From: Bacillota bacterium
GTDB lineage: Bacteria; Bacillota; Sulfobacillia; Sulfobacillales; Sulfobacillaceae
Reading direction: 5' to 3'
Length of the DNA: 64,000 nucleotides
NCBI GenBank assembly: GCA_021820965.1
Contig: JAKACZ010000009.1
Location: forward strand, 45,425 to 109,424
Of the stretch, positions 1-8,808 are shown piece by piece. Within the stretch, counting starts at the first letter, position 1. Each line of letters opens with the position of its first letter. The notes under the pieces are model-generated. The model saw only the letters and a list, made by a program, of their open reading frames with translations, was not told the origin of the DNA and made no database searches. Made by a program: the position numbers and the translations under genes.

Positions 1-1135
1 AGGTCCGCTCCTCGGACTGAGCGTCCGCCTGGTCCAGGTTAAGGGGGGATGACTCGACGGTCCCGAATCTGTCATGGGGCAAGAAAGGTAATGGCTTGGC
101 ATCAACTCGCGTGAAGCTGGGCCGGAGATCGACCGGTAGCGATTCGTCTTTGGTTGACGCCATGCGTAGAAAATCCTCCGAAGCAAGTAGCTGCTGTACC
201 CGGGCCTCCGGCTGGGGTTTCCGGTCTGGTTCAATGGTCAAGTCCGGCAATTTGGCGTCTTCAACCGGGTCGGCGCTATGGGTTGGGAGTGCTGCTGGAG
301 ACAATTCGCCAAAGGCCTCGCCTCTTGGCGATGTGGTCTCAAGTGAGTACAGCGCTAGCACATCACTTTCATCCAACAGCTTGTACTGCGAGACTACCGT
401 AATGTGTCCCATCCGGAGCACCTGCACGTCTTCGGCCGCGATCCAGAGAGCTTCATCCACGCGATATGCCACAATCGCGGGGGGAAGCACTGATAGCACC
501 ACCCCGGTTAGGTGCCCGAGCCTTTCTCCCTGGCGTGTGGAAACTTGAACCACCCCCGGGGCTATGCGGCGGTTGACGAGGCGGCCCGGAACCAGCGTGT
601 CGATCGGCATCCGAAGGTCCTGGGTGCCTAGCACGGTCCTGGCGAAGTCCTGCCATACCGATTCGACAGAATCCAAAGACAGCTGCTGGTTGGCCACGCT
701 CTGCGAGTCCTGCAGAATGCGGGTGAGGGATTCTGTTAGCTGCCAGAGCTGCTTTTCGTAGCTCTGTGCCTCGAGATCGGCACGGGTTTTAGATGCGTCC
801 AAGAGGGCGAGACGGCTTAAATGCTCCTGTTCCAATCGGGCAATTTCCTGGCGAACGCCTGCATCCGCAAACCGTTGATTGAGTCGCTCCTGAGCCAGCT
901 GAAGATTGAGCCGCTCGCACTCGAGGCGAATATGGTCGGCCAGGACGTTTAATGTCCGCCGGCGCTCCTTTAATCGGTCAATCTCCATCGTCAAGCGCTG
1001 CACCTCATCGCCAAAAGGACGCAGCTCGAGGTCATCCTGCGAGGTGATGCTCTTGATATAGCGATTAATGGTGGGAATCCGGTAGCCAAATAACCTGCGG
1101 GGCAGTTCGCCCGCCAGGCCTGCTAGCGGCGTCAT
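1..1135 (-). CDS. Coiled-coil protein, DivIVA-like N-terminus (partial)
   Basis: The frame is open from the ATG at 1135 to the left edge of the window, giving at least 378 residues with no stop, so the 3' end is outside. Residues about 16–30 read FGYRIPTINRYIKSI, which resembles the short N-terminal GY...(V/I)..(Y/F)(I/L)..(L/I) element of DivIVA-type proteins. Residues about 40–140 form a long heptad-rich coiled coil, followed by a more globular part (about 150–260) and a Pro/Glu-rich, probably disordered tail. It lies 4 bases after the stop of the next upstream gene, which has the same kind of N-terminus, so the two are co-transcribed. A role as a cytoskeletal or polar scaffold is an inference. 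No enzymatic motif is visible. Confidence 0.7.
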   Translation of the reverse strand, partial: MTPLAGLAGELPRRLFGYRIPTINRYIKSITSQDDLELRPFGDEVQRLTMEIDRLKERRRTLNVLADHIRLECERLNLQLAQERLNQRFADAGVRQEIARLEQEHLSRLALLDASKTRADLEAQSYEKQLWQLTESLTRILQDSQSVANQQLSLDSVESVWQDFARTVLGTQDLRMPIDTLVPGRLVNRRIAPGVVQVSTRQGERLGHLTGVVLSVLPPAIVAYRVDEALWIAAEDVQVLRMGHITVVSQYKLLDESDVLALYSLETTSPRGEAFGELSPAALPTHSADPVEDAKLPDLTIEPDRKPQPEARVQQLLASEDFLRMASTKDESLPVDLRPSFTRVDAKPLPFLPHDRFGTVESSPLNLDQADAQSEERT

Positions 1136-1139
1136 TGGC

Positions 1140-1643
1140 TCAGCCACCGGACTGCCCGGTCCTTCCCGGCATGTTGTGGCTGACATCGTTGGAGGTTGGC
1201 GGCGTGTCCCCCCGCTGCCGCGGGGCAGAGCCGCCAATGATGACGCTGGAAATATCCTCGATGACGCGGCGAATCCGCTCCGGTACGGCGCGAATCGTCT
1301 CCGACAGAGTTTGGGCATACCGGTGCCGGCCGTCGAGGTCGGCTCGTGCGGCATTCTCACGGGCGCGAAATGACGCTTCAACCTCTTCCAGTGTCTGTTG
1401 GGCACGCTGCGCCATGGTGGTTAATTCTCCGGCCAGACGAAAATAGTCTGCCTCAACGCGCTTTAAGGCGGCCTCGGCCTCTGCTACCTCGGCTTCAGCC
1501 GCTTTGAGCTCGCCCTGCAACTGTTTGAGGGCAGTTTCGCGCTGTTGCCGTCTTTCGGCGATACGGGCTTCGAGCGCGTCAATATATGCGTCAGCCGGTT
1601 GGGGTTTGTAGCCCCAAAATGCCCGACGCCATGGGCGCAACAT
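1140..1643 (-). CDS. Small coiled-coil protein, DivIVA-like N-terminus
   Basis: This 167-residue protein opens with a basic patch and the segment FWGYKPQPADAYIDALEARI, again like the first helix-turn of DivIVA-family proteins. It is followed by a continuous, Ala/Glu/Arg-rich coiled coil to about residue 130 and a Gly/Pro-rich tail. There are no membrane segments or Cys residues. It is immediately upstream of the longer coiled-coil gene on the same strand and probably forms an operon with it. The repeated N-terminal element suggests that the two arose by duplication or assemble together. Function is unknown; a scaffold role is only an inference. Confidence 0.7.
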   Translation of the reverse strand: MLRPWRRAFWGYKPQPADAYIDALEARIAERRQQRETALKQLQGELKAAEAEVAEAEAALKRVEADYFRLAGELTTMAQRAQQTLEEVEASFRARENAARADLDGRHRYAQTLSETIRAVPERIRRVIEDISSVIIGGSAPRQRGDTPPTSNDVSHNMPGRTGQSGG

Positions 1644-1723
1644 ACCAGCCCACCTCCTCGAAAGCGGCTAAATTTGTCTTCATAGTAAGGGGATACGGTG
1701 TAAAGTACAAGATATAGCGAAGG

Positions 1724-3469
1724 TTAGCTGACTTTGGAGGAGTTTTGCCGAAAGACCGCTTGCAGCACCCGAGATTTTAGCAAATGGGTATATGCCTCAT
1801 CCGTTTGGCCCTGGCCTAGTTCGAGGCTGGCGATCTCGGCCAGCAACGGCACAGCGGCGGGATGATTTCCCAAGAGCTTCAGCGCCGAGCGATATTCGTC
1901 CAGTGCCATCTGCGTTTGTTGAAGGCGCCGAAGCAGCAGACCACGGGTCACGTGAATCAGGGCGGGGTCGGCCAGGTCAACCACGTCCGGTTCGGCCAGC
2001 TTGCCTGATTGCCACTGATGGTACAGATCCCAAAATGCCTTCATCGCCTTAGAGATTTCAAAGTACTCTAAGGCACGCTGTCTGGCGGCCTTTCCCAGCC
2101 GTCGGCGGAGCTCGGCATCTTTGGCCAACATCGCAATACCGGCTGCCAGCTGAGCAGGGTTGCGCGAAGGGACTAAAATGCCGGCATTCCCTAACGCCTC
2201 CCGAGTGCCTCCTACGTCGGTCGCAACCATAGGTACCCCTGACATCATGGATTCGATGACCGAATAGGGGAAGGCTTCGGTGACACTGGACTGCACCACA
2301 ATGTCCGCCCTGCGGTATGCATCGCTGATGTCGGGGTGATGACCTTCAAAGTTCACCATGTCCTCCAGACCCAATTCGCGTGTCAGGGCCAAGACTTTTT
2401 GGTGGTAAGATTCGACGGAGACAGATCCGAGCACCCTAAGCTGTACGGGAATATGAAAGGATTTGACTAGGTGAATGGCATGCAACAAAGTCTCCAGATC
2501 CTTATTCGGGTCGATCCGAGCCACCGATAGTACTTCAACCGGCGCCTCTTCCGAAGTGTTCCGCGGGGTGGCCGGCGGATGAAAAACCCGAGAGCTGACA
2601 CCGTTATAAATGACTCGAATTTTCCGGGCATCGGCCCCCAATACCCTCTCCCAGCGGCCGTTAAATGCACACACCGGCACCAGCGCGTCGGCGAAGTACA
2701 GATTTTCGCGGCTGATGGCTTTGACCAGTGAAATGAGAAACCGCTTGGAAAACGGGGTCATGTTGCTGCGCCCAATGGCCAGGTATTGTTCGCGTAGGTA
2801 TACGCCATGCTCCGTCAAGAGGTACGGGGTGCCGTACTCCATCTTGGCTACAATACCCACCATGCCGCAAAAGGCGGCGGCTGAAGAATGAACCATGTCG
2901 GCGTCGGGAATGGCCGTGTTTAATATGGTGAGAAAATGGTAGATCCATCCGAGCCCCTGTACCGACTCGAAGATGCTGGGTTCACTCCAATAGCCGTCGC
3001 GAGCAGCGCTTAAAAGCCAGCTCTTATAAAGTTCCCAGACGTCCTCAGACTTAAAGGTGGTCTGATAGTCGAAGGTGCGGAAAAAGCGGTACATCTGCGC
3101 CAACGCGCTGCCGATCTCGCCAGAACGCTCGTCCACCAGTCCTTTTAGGAAGCGCTCCAGGTGCGGTAAGAATAGATCTTGGATGTCTGAATGGCCGGTA
3201 CGCTGCTTTTGCAGGAAAATCTCCGAATACGCCAGCTCATTGCGGTATTCGGACGGATCCTGCATGCCCCACAGCGGAACCGCCACGGTCTTTTGCACGT
3301 TTGGTGGAAGGTCGAACTGCACCGCCACGTAGGGGTTCATAGCGATAGCCATGATAATGAAATCGACGTCGGGAAGCTGGTGCACGAGGGCGTCACACCA
3401 GGTGCTCACGCCTCCCAGGTGAAAAGGATAGGTTCCTTCGGTTGTTAGCAATACCCGAGGCTTTGCCAT
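1724..3469 (-). CDS. pelF: PelF-like GT4 glycosyltransferase
   Basis: This 581-residue cytoplasmic glycosyltransferase most resembles PelF, the enzyme that polymerises the Pel exopolysaccharide from nucleotide sugars. The N-terminus has the PelF/DUF3492 signature EGTYPFHLGGVSTW. The C-terminal Rossmann half carries the GT4 donor-site pattern EAFPYSVIE (EX7E type) followed by a GVPMVATDVGG segment. About 80 extra residues at the C-terminus are helical and TPR-like. The gene is divergent from a PelG-like transporter starting about 120 bp away, and a GH114 hydrolase and HD-GYP protein lie nearby, which supports a Pel-type assignment. The upstream gap holds a short copy of a sequence also found near 38.1 kb. 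The sugar donor cannot be read from the sequence. Confidence 0.8.
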   Translation of the reverse strand: MAKPRVLLTTEGTYPFHLGGVSTWCDALVHQLPDVDFIIMAIAMNPYVAVQFDLPPNVQKTVAVPLWGMQDPSEYRNELAYSEIFLQKQRTGHSDIQDLFLPHLERFLKGLVDERSGEIGSALAQMYRFFRTFDYQTTFKSEDVWELYKSWLLSAARDGYWSEPSIFESVQGLGWIYHFLTILNTAIPDADMVHSSAAAFCGMVGIVAKMEYGTPYLLTEHGVYLREQYLAIGRSNMTPFSKRFLISLVKAISRENLYFADALVPVCAFNGRWERVLGADARKIRVIYNGVSSRVFHPPATPRNTSEEAPVEVLSVARIDPNKDLETLLHAIHLVKSFHIPVQLRVLGSVSVESYHQKVLALTRELGLEDMVNFEGHHPDISDAYRRADIVVQSSVTEAFPYSVIESMMSGVPMVATDVGGTREALGNAGILVPSRNPAQLAAGIAMLAKDAELRRRLGKAARQRALEYFEISKAMKAFWDLYHQWQSGKLAEPDVVDLADPALIHVTRGLLLRRLQQTQMALDEYRSALKLLGNHPAAVPLLAEIASLELGQGQTDEAYTHLLKSRVLQAVFRQNSSKVS

Positions 3470-3504
3470 GCTCGCGAGCCCCCTGCCGGAAGTCCCCTTA
3501 AAGC

Positions 3505-3538
3505 TAGCGGTTTTACGGCGCGTTTGATAAGTTTATGA
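3505..3538. repeat. Short dispersed repeat fragment
   Basis: About 32 bases beginning CTAGCGGTTTTACGGCG and running into GTTTGATAAGTT recur with few mismatches at 38116–38148, directly beyond the right inverted repeat of the MITE-like element there. Here the fragment lies in the divergent intergenic space between the pelF-like and pelG-like genes. It may be a solo end of a mobile element or a shared regulatory sequence. Confidence 0.45.
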
Positions 3539-3588
3539 TAATTGTGGAGCTTTGTCCATTGGGGCCGAATTTTGGGAGGATCGGTCGG

Positions 3589-5178
3589 GTGAGTACGCGC
3601 AACACATCGGTTCGGGATGTCACTTGGGAACGGTTGCGGGCTCAAGTGCAAGAGACGAATCCCGACCTTCAAGATCCGCTGGATGTTGCGGCCGTTCTTG
3701 AGTCATTGGGATGGACGGACCGGCAAATTGAGGACCGGTTTGGCGCGTCCAACGTTTTTGAGGCAGCTGAAGAGCTGTTCAGCGAGATACGGCGCCAAGT
3801 GACGCAAAACCCTATGCCTATCCGGGTGACCATAACCCGAAAGGCATTGGTGTGGTCCGTATTCCGCGATATTGGTCATGGGCTGACATTTACACTTCCG
3901 ATGATTGTGTCGGTTGCGGCGATGATTACCCTACACATCTCTTTCTCCTCCTACCTATACTTTTCCGTGCCTGACGCCACCGCGATTGCCTTGGCTACCT
4001 TTCTCAGTTTCCTCACCACGGGCGGCTTTACCCAGGCCATGACCCATATCTACTACGTCTTAATGGGGATGCAAAAGATCCAGGAAATTGAGGCCACCGT
4101 GTTTTTGGTGATGCGCTGGTCGCTTCTGGTGACGCTCTTTTTCGGGATGTTGGTCATAGTGGGAGACTTTGTCTTCCCGATCATGCCGGAGAGCTTAGTT
4201 TTGCTCATGATTTTGTACACGGTGCTGCTGTCCATGCTATGGCTCTCTTTTACCGGGTTATACATTCTTCGGCGGGAGTATTGGCTCACATTCATCACGG
4301 CGTTTGCCATTTTCGTGGCCTATGCACTTCACAGCCGGGGCATCGCGGTGCAGTGGGCGCAAGTGGCGGCCATGCTGATTGCTTCCCTGACTGGCCTGGG
4401 TACCTCGCTCATAATTTTTCGCAGGCGGACACGAGGGTTTCAGGCGCTGCGGGGTGTCTTTAAGACGCGCCTGGCCCAGTTGGCCCACGGTGCCAGCCCG
4501 TATTTCCTCTACGGACTTTTGTACTTTGTTTTTGTGTACATGGATCGGCTGGTTGCCTGGTCGTCTCAAACCTCCTATTTGCCCTACAATATTTGGTTTC
4601 GAGGCCAATACGAACTAGGCATGGACTGGTCCCTGGTCGCGCTGTTTCTACCGCTCAGCCTGGCCGAGGTGTTGATCTCCACCGTAATGCGCCGGATCGA
4701 GAATCTCGAACACCAACTCAGTGTGAGAAAGGACGAGGAGCTTTTGCGTTCCATACGCCGCACATACTTTCGCACGCTAGGGATTTTTGTGGCGGTCTCG
4801 GCCCTGGGAGTAATCCTGACACACGTTGGCGTCACCCTATTGGCGCCGCTGAAGCTTTTCCGCTTGAGTGTTCCCGTACGGGGGGTTGAGCCTTTTGTAT
4901 TTATGTGGTCGAGCTGGGCTTACGTGCTGCTTTCGGTTGCCATTTTCAATGTGTTGATGTTGTTCACGCTCTCGCATCCACGCCCCGCTCTCATGGTGCT
5001 GGGGTATGGTATTGGCCTGGATCTGTTGTCGGGGGTGTTGGCGACGCAGCTGTTAAATGGATACCAATATGCGGTGCTGGGGCTCTTTTTAAGCTGCGTT
5101 TTCGTGGCGGTTTACAGCACCCGCACGCTACTCCAACTTTTGCCCCAGCTGGATTACTTCCTGTATAGATTGACCTGA
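3589..5178 (+). CDS. PelG-like multi-pass polysaccharide transporter
   Basis: The protein (about 529 residues from the GTG at 3589, preceded by GGGAGG) has a cytoplasmic N-terminal segment of about 80 residues and then about 12 hydrophobic helices. The pattern YFLYGLLYFVFVYMDR in the middle matches the Y..Y...(I/V)W.DR element I associate with PelG, a MATE-like inner-membrane partner of PelF. It is divergent from the PelF-like gene and heads a long plus-strand gene run. The likely role is moving the nascent polysaccharide across the membrane together with PelF. The similarity is distant, and a generic flippase is the alternative. An upstream in-frame ATG at 3535 lacks a good ribosome binding site. 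Confidence 0.6.
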   Translation: MSTRNTSVRDVTWERLRAQVQETNPDLQDPLDVAAVLESLGWTDRQIEDRFGASNVFEAAEELFSEIRRQVTQNPMPIRVTITRKALVWSVFRDIGHGLTFTLPMIVSVAAMITLHISFSSYLYFSVPDATAIALATFLSFLTTGGFTQAMTHIYYVLMGMQKIQEIEATVFLVMRWSLLVTLFFGMLVIVGDFVFPIMPESLVLLMILYTVLLSMLWLSFTGLYILRREYWLTFITAFAIFVAYALHSRGIAVQWAQVAAMLIASLTGLGTSLIIFRRRTRGFQALRGVFKTRLAQLAHGASPYFLYGLLYFVFVYMDRLVAWSSQTSYLPYNIWFRGQYELGMDWSLVALFLPLSLAEVLISTVMRRIENLEHQLSVRKDEELLRSIRRTYFRTLGIFVAVSALGVILTHVGVTLLAPLKLFRLSVPVRGVEPFVFMWSSWAYVLLSVAIFNVLMLFTLSHPRPALMVLGYGIGLDLLSGVLATQLLNGYQYAVLGLFLSCVFVAVYSTRTLLQLLPQLDYFLYRLT

Positions 5179-5213
5179 TACCGGCGCGCCGGGAAGACGG
5201 GGGGCGGATACGA

Positions 5214-7112
5214 TTGTCGGTTTGGGGGTCCATTGTCGGTGAGATCCATGTTCTCTTGGCAGCGCTGGTAATGTTTATCCTTCTGCCCCGGTGGGCCTTG
5301 TCGAGGCGGCGTAAAAGTGCAGTCGGGGCGAGCGTGCTGGCGTTGGGCGTCGCGTTCTGGGTCGTGGCGGTGACGGTGTTGGCTTATGTGTCATCAGTCC
5401 GCTACTCCTTATTGGCGCTAATCGCTGTTGTGGGGTTGGCGCTGCGGCTGGGGATTACGCCGGTAGACCGGGTTAGTCCTGCCGATTCCCCGCTGCCAGA
5501 CCATTTTCGCCTGTGGGATGCGTTTGAACACCCAACCGCGACGTTCCGCCATTGGCGGCAAGGTCTATTCGCGGGTATGCGCCGGATCTGTAGTGAATTT
5601 CGTGCCCACTATGGCGTTGTCGGCGCTTTGCTGACGGTGCTGGCCATGGGTTGGGCCCTAATCTACGGCTCATGGCCCTGGCTTCATCAAGTGGGACCGG
5701 GCACTCTTGACGGCTACCCCGACTTACTGAGAATCGCTAGCCTTTCCAGCAATACTGGTGTGTACCCCAGCGGAGCGGCTCCCATGGGCGTGCCCGCGTT
5801 AGGCGCGGCGATTACCACCGCATTTTTCCTGCCGCCCCTGAATGTCCTCCGGTTTTTATACCCGTTGGCAGACGTATTTACCGTAATGGCTGCGGGTGTA
5901 CTGTCGCATCAATTGACACGGTCGGGGCGGGCATCGGCCCTGGTGATGTTTCTTGTCAGCGTGTCTTCGCTGGCACACTTGGGATTTCCCATCAACTTTG
6001 AAAGTCCACTTTCCATGCACTGGGCCGTTATTTTGGTGTTGTTGGCATGGGCCGAAGCTCTCGCGTGGGATCAGTCTCGGGAACGCACCCATGCGATATT
6101 GGCTGGTCTGTGCCTCATGGCCGCATCGCTCACCAGCCCCCCGGAGGCGGTCGCTGGAGTCAGCGTCGTTGCCGGTTTGACCCTGGGACGCGGTTGGCAG
6201 GTGGCAGGGTGGGGGATTTTAGGGACCGTGTTAGGGCTTTTGCCCCTGGTGGGAGGGGTGGCCACAGGGCATGCGTTCAGTCCGAACGGATGGCTTCAAG
6301 CCGGATTCCCAGCGCTGACCGCGATCTGGCACAATCCCGAGAGTTCCGCGTACTGGCTTTCGTGGATTGGTGTAGGGCTAGGGTTGGTTCGTGCCATATG
6401 GCCGGCAGAAGCTATCCGCCGCCGTTTTGCCTATGCGACGGGGCTCGTGGCGGTCACGGGGGCGTTTTTGGGCTGGAGCAATACCGTCGCCTCCATGATT
6501 TTATGGAGCGGTCTTTTAGGTCTCATGGTACTCATTGCTGGGGTCGACATTTTTGTGGTCGTGACCGAAGGCCGCGCGCGGTTTCGGCCGGCGGACGCCG
6601 GGTTGGCGGGCCTGGCGGCTCTGGGGCTGATGCTGCCCGCGAGCGGCCCGGTACTGCACCAATATGAACCGCCACTGGCGGCAGCCGCGACACTGAAAAT
6701 CGAGCAGTCCCTGCCTCCCTATGAGTGGACGATTATATCGCCGGTTGGCCAATATAGCGAGGTGTTGAGCCGGGGCTGGCACCAGGAATTGTCTGTGTTC
6801 GCTCAAACTTATTCGATGGCTGAGGCCGAAAACCCTCGATACCAGCTTCGCCATAATCCTAAAGCCCCCATCTTAACACCCAACGTATTTCTGTTCGTAG
6901 AGCCCCGCCTCTATCCCTCCGGCACCGGGATCACGCGCGCGGATCTCGCCCTATCAATTGCCGGGGGGACTAGCACCTATCGAGGACGATCATTGGCGGG
7001 CATCGAGGCGCGCGCATACTTTTGGGCCATGGCCTACCATAAGAGCCACCCCCGGACGAGTCAGATCTATGTCTCTTCGCCAAACCTCATGGTATTATGG
7101 ATTCGACAGTAG
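5214..7112 (+). CDS. Multi-pass membrane protein, GT-C-like
   Basis: This 632-residue protein has at least ten transmembrane helices and a C-terminal extracytoplasmic domain of about 140 residues. After the third helix, an outward loop reads DGYPDLLRI...YPSG, the D.Y plus YP.G arrangement seen in GT-C glycosyltransferases and related polytopic polysaccharide enzymes. It is a paralogue of the protein at 12586–14553: both share the D(A/G)Y...YP(M/S)G loop, and both end in a soluble domain with FLFVEP/FFFVPT and a final LWIR/YWIR segment. It starts with TTG at 5214 behind a GGGGGGCGG site, 35 bp after the PelG-like gene. Polymerase or sugar-transfer activity is an inference. Confidence 0.6.
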   Translation: MSVWGSIVGEIHVLLAALVMFILLPRWALSRRRKSAVGASVLALGVAFWVVAVTVLAYVSSVRYSLLALIAVVGLALRLGITPVDRVSPADSPLPDHFRLWDAFEHPTATFRHWRQGLFAGMRRICSEFRAHYGVVGALLTVLAMGWALIYGSWPWLHQVGPGTLDGYPDLLRIASLSSNTGVYPSGAAPMGVPALGAAITTAFFLPPLNVLRFLYPLADVFTVMAAGVLSHQLTRSGRASALVMFLVSVSSLAHLGFPINFESPLSMHWAVILVLLAWAEALAWDQSRERTHAILAGLCLMAASLTSPPEAVAGVSVVAGLTLGRGWQVAGWGILGTVLGLLPLVGGVATGHAFSPNGWLQAGFPALTAIWHNPESSAYWLSWIGVGLGLVRAIWPAEAIRRRFAYATGLVAVTGAFLGWSNTVASMILWSGLLGLMVLIAGVDIFVVVTEGRARFRPADAGLAGLAALGLMLPASGPVLHQYEPPLAAAATLKIEQSLPPYEWTIISPVGQYSEVLSRGWHQELSVFAQTYSMAEAENPRYQLRHNPKAPILTPNVFLFVEPRLYPSGTGITRADLALSIAGGTSTYRGRSLAGIEARAYFWAMAYHKSHPRTSQIYVSSPNLMVLWIRQ

Positions 7113-7238
7113 TCCATCCATTGTCATAGACCTCAGGGGCGAATCCGGGGGCTTCTTGTTGCCGAGTCTCAGGGTCGGTCGGTGAGAAATGTTAACGATT
7201 CATGATCCCGCATACGCGTACGGCACGAAGGAGGGTCC

Positions 7239-8792
7239 ATGGGGCTGCTCAATCGCAAGACCGCCGTTGTAACCCCGACCGCCGCTGGCCTAGGTGCGGT
7301 GGTTAGAGCTTTAAAGCCACCATATCAGCTGAACGATCTTCTCATCATCATATTGAATCAACTGTCGGAATGGATTCCAGCGGAAGGTTACTATGCGTAT
7401 ACCGCCGACACCGATGACGGCGTGTTGTCGTTGAAAGCCACGCGGGCCTCATCCGGCATCGCCACCATCGGTCCCAACTATGCCGGCCTGGTATTAGGGT
7501 CGGGCATACGAGCTATGCCGCTTGAGATTCCCGCACTGGCCGATCCGTGGGCGTTCCAAATCGACACGGAGGGGCTGCTCGACGTTGGATTCGGTCCCAA
7601 GGCGGCCATCCGGATCGCGGTCGACCCCAAAATCCGGATAACCGAGGCGTCAAAGCTCCAAATACAGGAGTGGCTGAGGGATTTGGTGCCGCTTGTCGAC
7701 CTGGTGCTGGCCGCGGAATCACGTAGCCAGTCGCACGGCACCCAGCGAGTGCTTCCGGCACTCTACCGCTCGCGGCAAGACTTGCTGCTCCAAATTCCTC
7801 ATCTCATGGGCCTTTTAGCCGGGCTCGGAACAGGCGTGGTGAAGAGCGCTGACGGGTATCTGGCGCTTTGGAACGGCGGGGAGCCGCCGGAGTATCCTTG
7901 GTCTCTCGGATTGGGTCTTGAGTTGGCGGAGCGGTTGCCCCCGGTCGAATTATATCAAGCGGCCCGCAACTATCGCCTGGCGGTTTGGGAAGGGGAAAGT
8001 CTGCCTGACGTCGTACAGAACATGGGGTTTCACACCTTGTTGGCCATACCGCTGGACGGATCAGACGGCGCGGCCGGCATTCTCGGTCTGGTGGCAGCGG
8101 AGCCCGTGGCGAGTTCGCCATCCTTAATCGGGGCACTGCGCTTTTTGGCTGAAAGCCTCGCCAATTCGCTGCATAGCCAAGGCGCGTCGCGTACCATGGC
8201 CCGCAATTATTTGCAAGCTCTGTTTACTGCCAGCGCGCTGTTAGACGAGGCTGATCCGTACAACAAGAACCATCATGACCAGGTTGCCAGCCTCAGTGCA
8301 CGGTTAGCCATGAAGGCGGGATGGCCCGAGCAACGTGTGCGAGTCGTGCAAACGGCGGGCCGGCTGCACGATGTGGGCATGGTGGCAGTGGCGCTCGACC
8401 TGACGCGGGAGAAGGGAAATTTAGCCGAAAAAGCCCGTGAAGTTATCCAGCAGCATCCGGTGGTAGGCTCGGAGCTTTTGTCTGGCCTTCCCGAGCCCGT
8501 GCTTCCTTCGGCCGTCGGCCGGGCGGTGCGAGAGCATCATGAGCGCTTTGATGGGCTAGGTTATCCTGATGGCCTCAAAGGCGAAGAACTCTCGCCGGAG
8601 GGCCGGATTGTGGCCTGCGCTGAGCAATTTGTCGCCCGCATTTCCCATCGCAGCTATCGCCAGGGACTCAGCGTAGGCCGGGCTTTGCACGATGTTGAGC
8701 GGCTGGCCGGTCACCAGTTGGATCCGGAGGTAGTTTCGTGGCTCATAAGACTTTACGCCGACGCGGGTGTGCGACCCCAGGCGCCGGCGTAG
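7239..8792 (+). CDS. GAF–HD-GYP protein, c-di-GMP phosphodiesterase-like
   Basis: The 517-residue protein has two GAF-like sensory segments (about 25–165 and 170–310) and a C-terminal HD-GYP domain (about 330–505). The HD-GYP signature HHERFDGLGYPDGLKGEEL is intact, and upstream metal ligands are present in NHHDQV and RLHDVGM. The canonical HD(I/V)GK lysine is replaced by Met. HD-GYP enzymes hydrolyse c-di-GMP or act as c-di-GMP effectors. Pel systems normally carry a GAF-containing c-di-GMP receptor (PelD), so this gene may provide the c-di-GMP link here. It has a GGAGG site 6 bases before the ATG. No membrane segment is evident. Confidence 0.85.
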   Translation: MGLLNRKTAVVTPTAAGLGAVVRALKPPYQLNDLLIIILNQLSEWIPAEGYYAYTADTDDGVLSLKATRASSGIATIGPNYAGLVLGSGIRAMPLEIPALADPWAFQIDTEGLLDVGFGPKAAIRIAVDPKIRITEASKLQIQEWLRDLVPLVDLVLAAESRSQSHGTQRVLPALYRSRQDLLLQIPHLMGLLAGLGTGVVKSADGYLALWNGGEPPEYPWSLGLGLELAERLPPVELYQAARNYRLAVWEGESLPDVVQNMGFHTLLAIPLDGSDGAAGILGLVAAEPVASSPSLIGALRFLAESLANSLHSQGASRTMARNYLQALFTASALLDEADPYNKNHHDQVASLSARLAMKAGWPEQRVRVVQTAGRLHDVGMVAVALDLTREKGNLAEKAREVIQQHPVVGSELLSGLPEPVLPSAVGRAVREHHERFDGLGYPDGLKGEELSPEGRIVACAEQFVARISHRSYRQGLSVGRALHDVERLAGHQLDPEVVSWLIRLYADAGVRPQAPA

Positions 8793-8808
8793 GCGGAGGA
8801 GGGCAGGA

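Noticed and set aside
3470..3588. c-di-GMP riboswitch upstream of the pelF/pelG-like genes
   Set aside because: A GCCGTAAAACCGCTAGC segment recalls parts of the GEMM motif, but the ordered conserved blocks and paired helices are absent.
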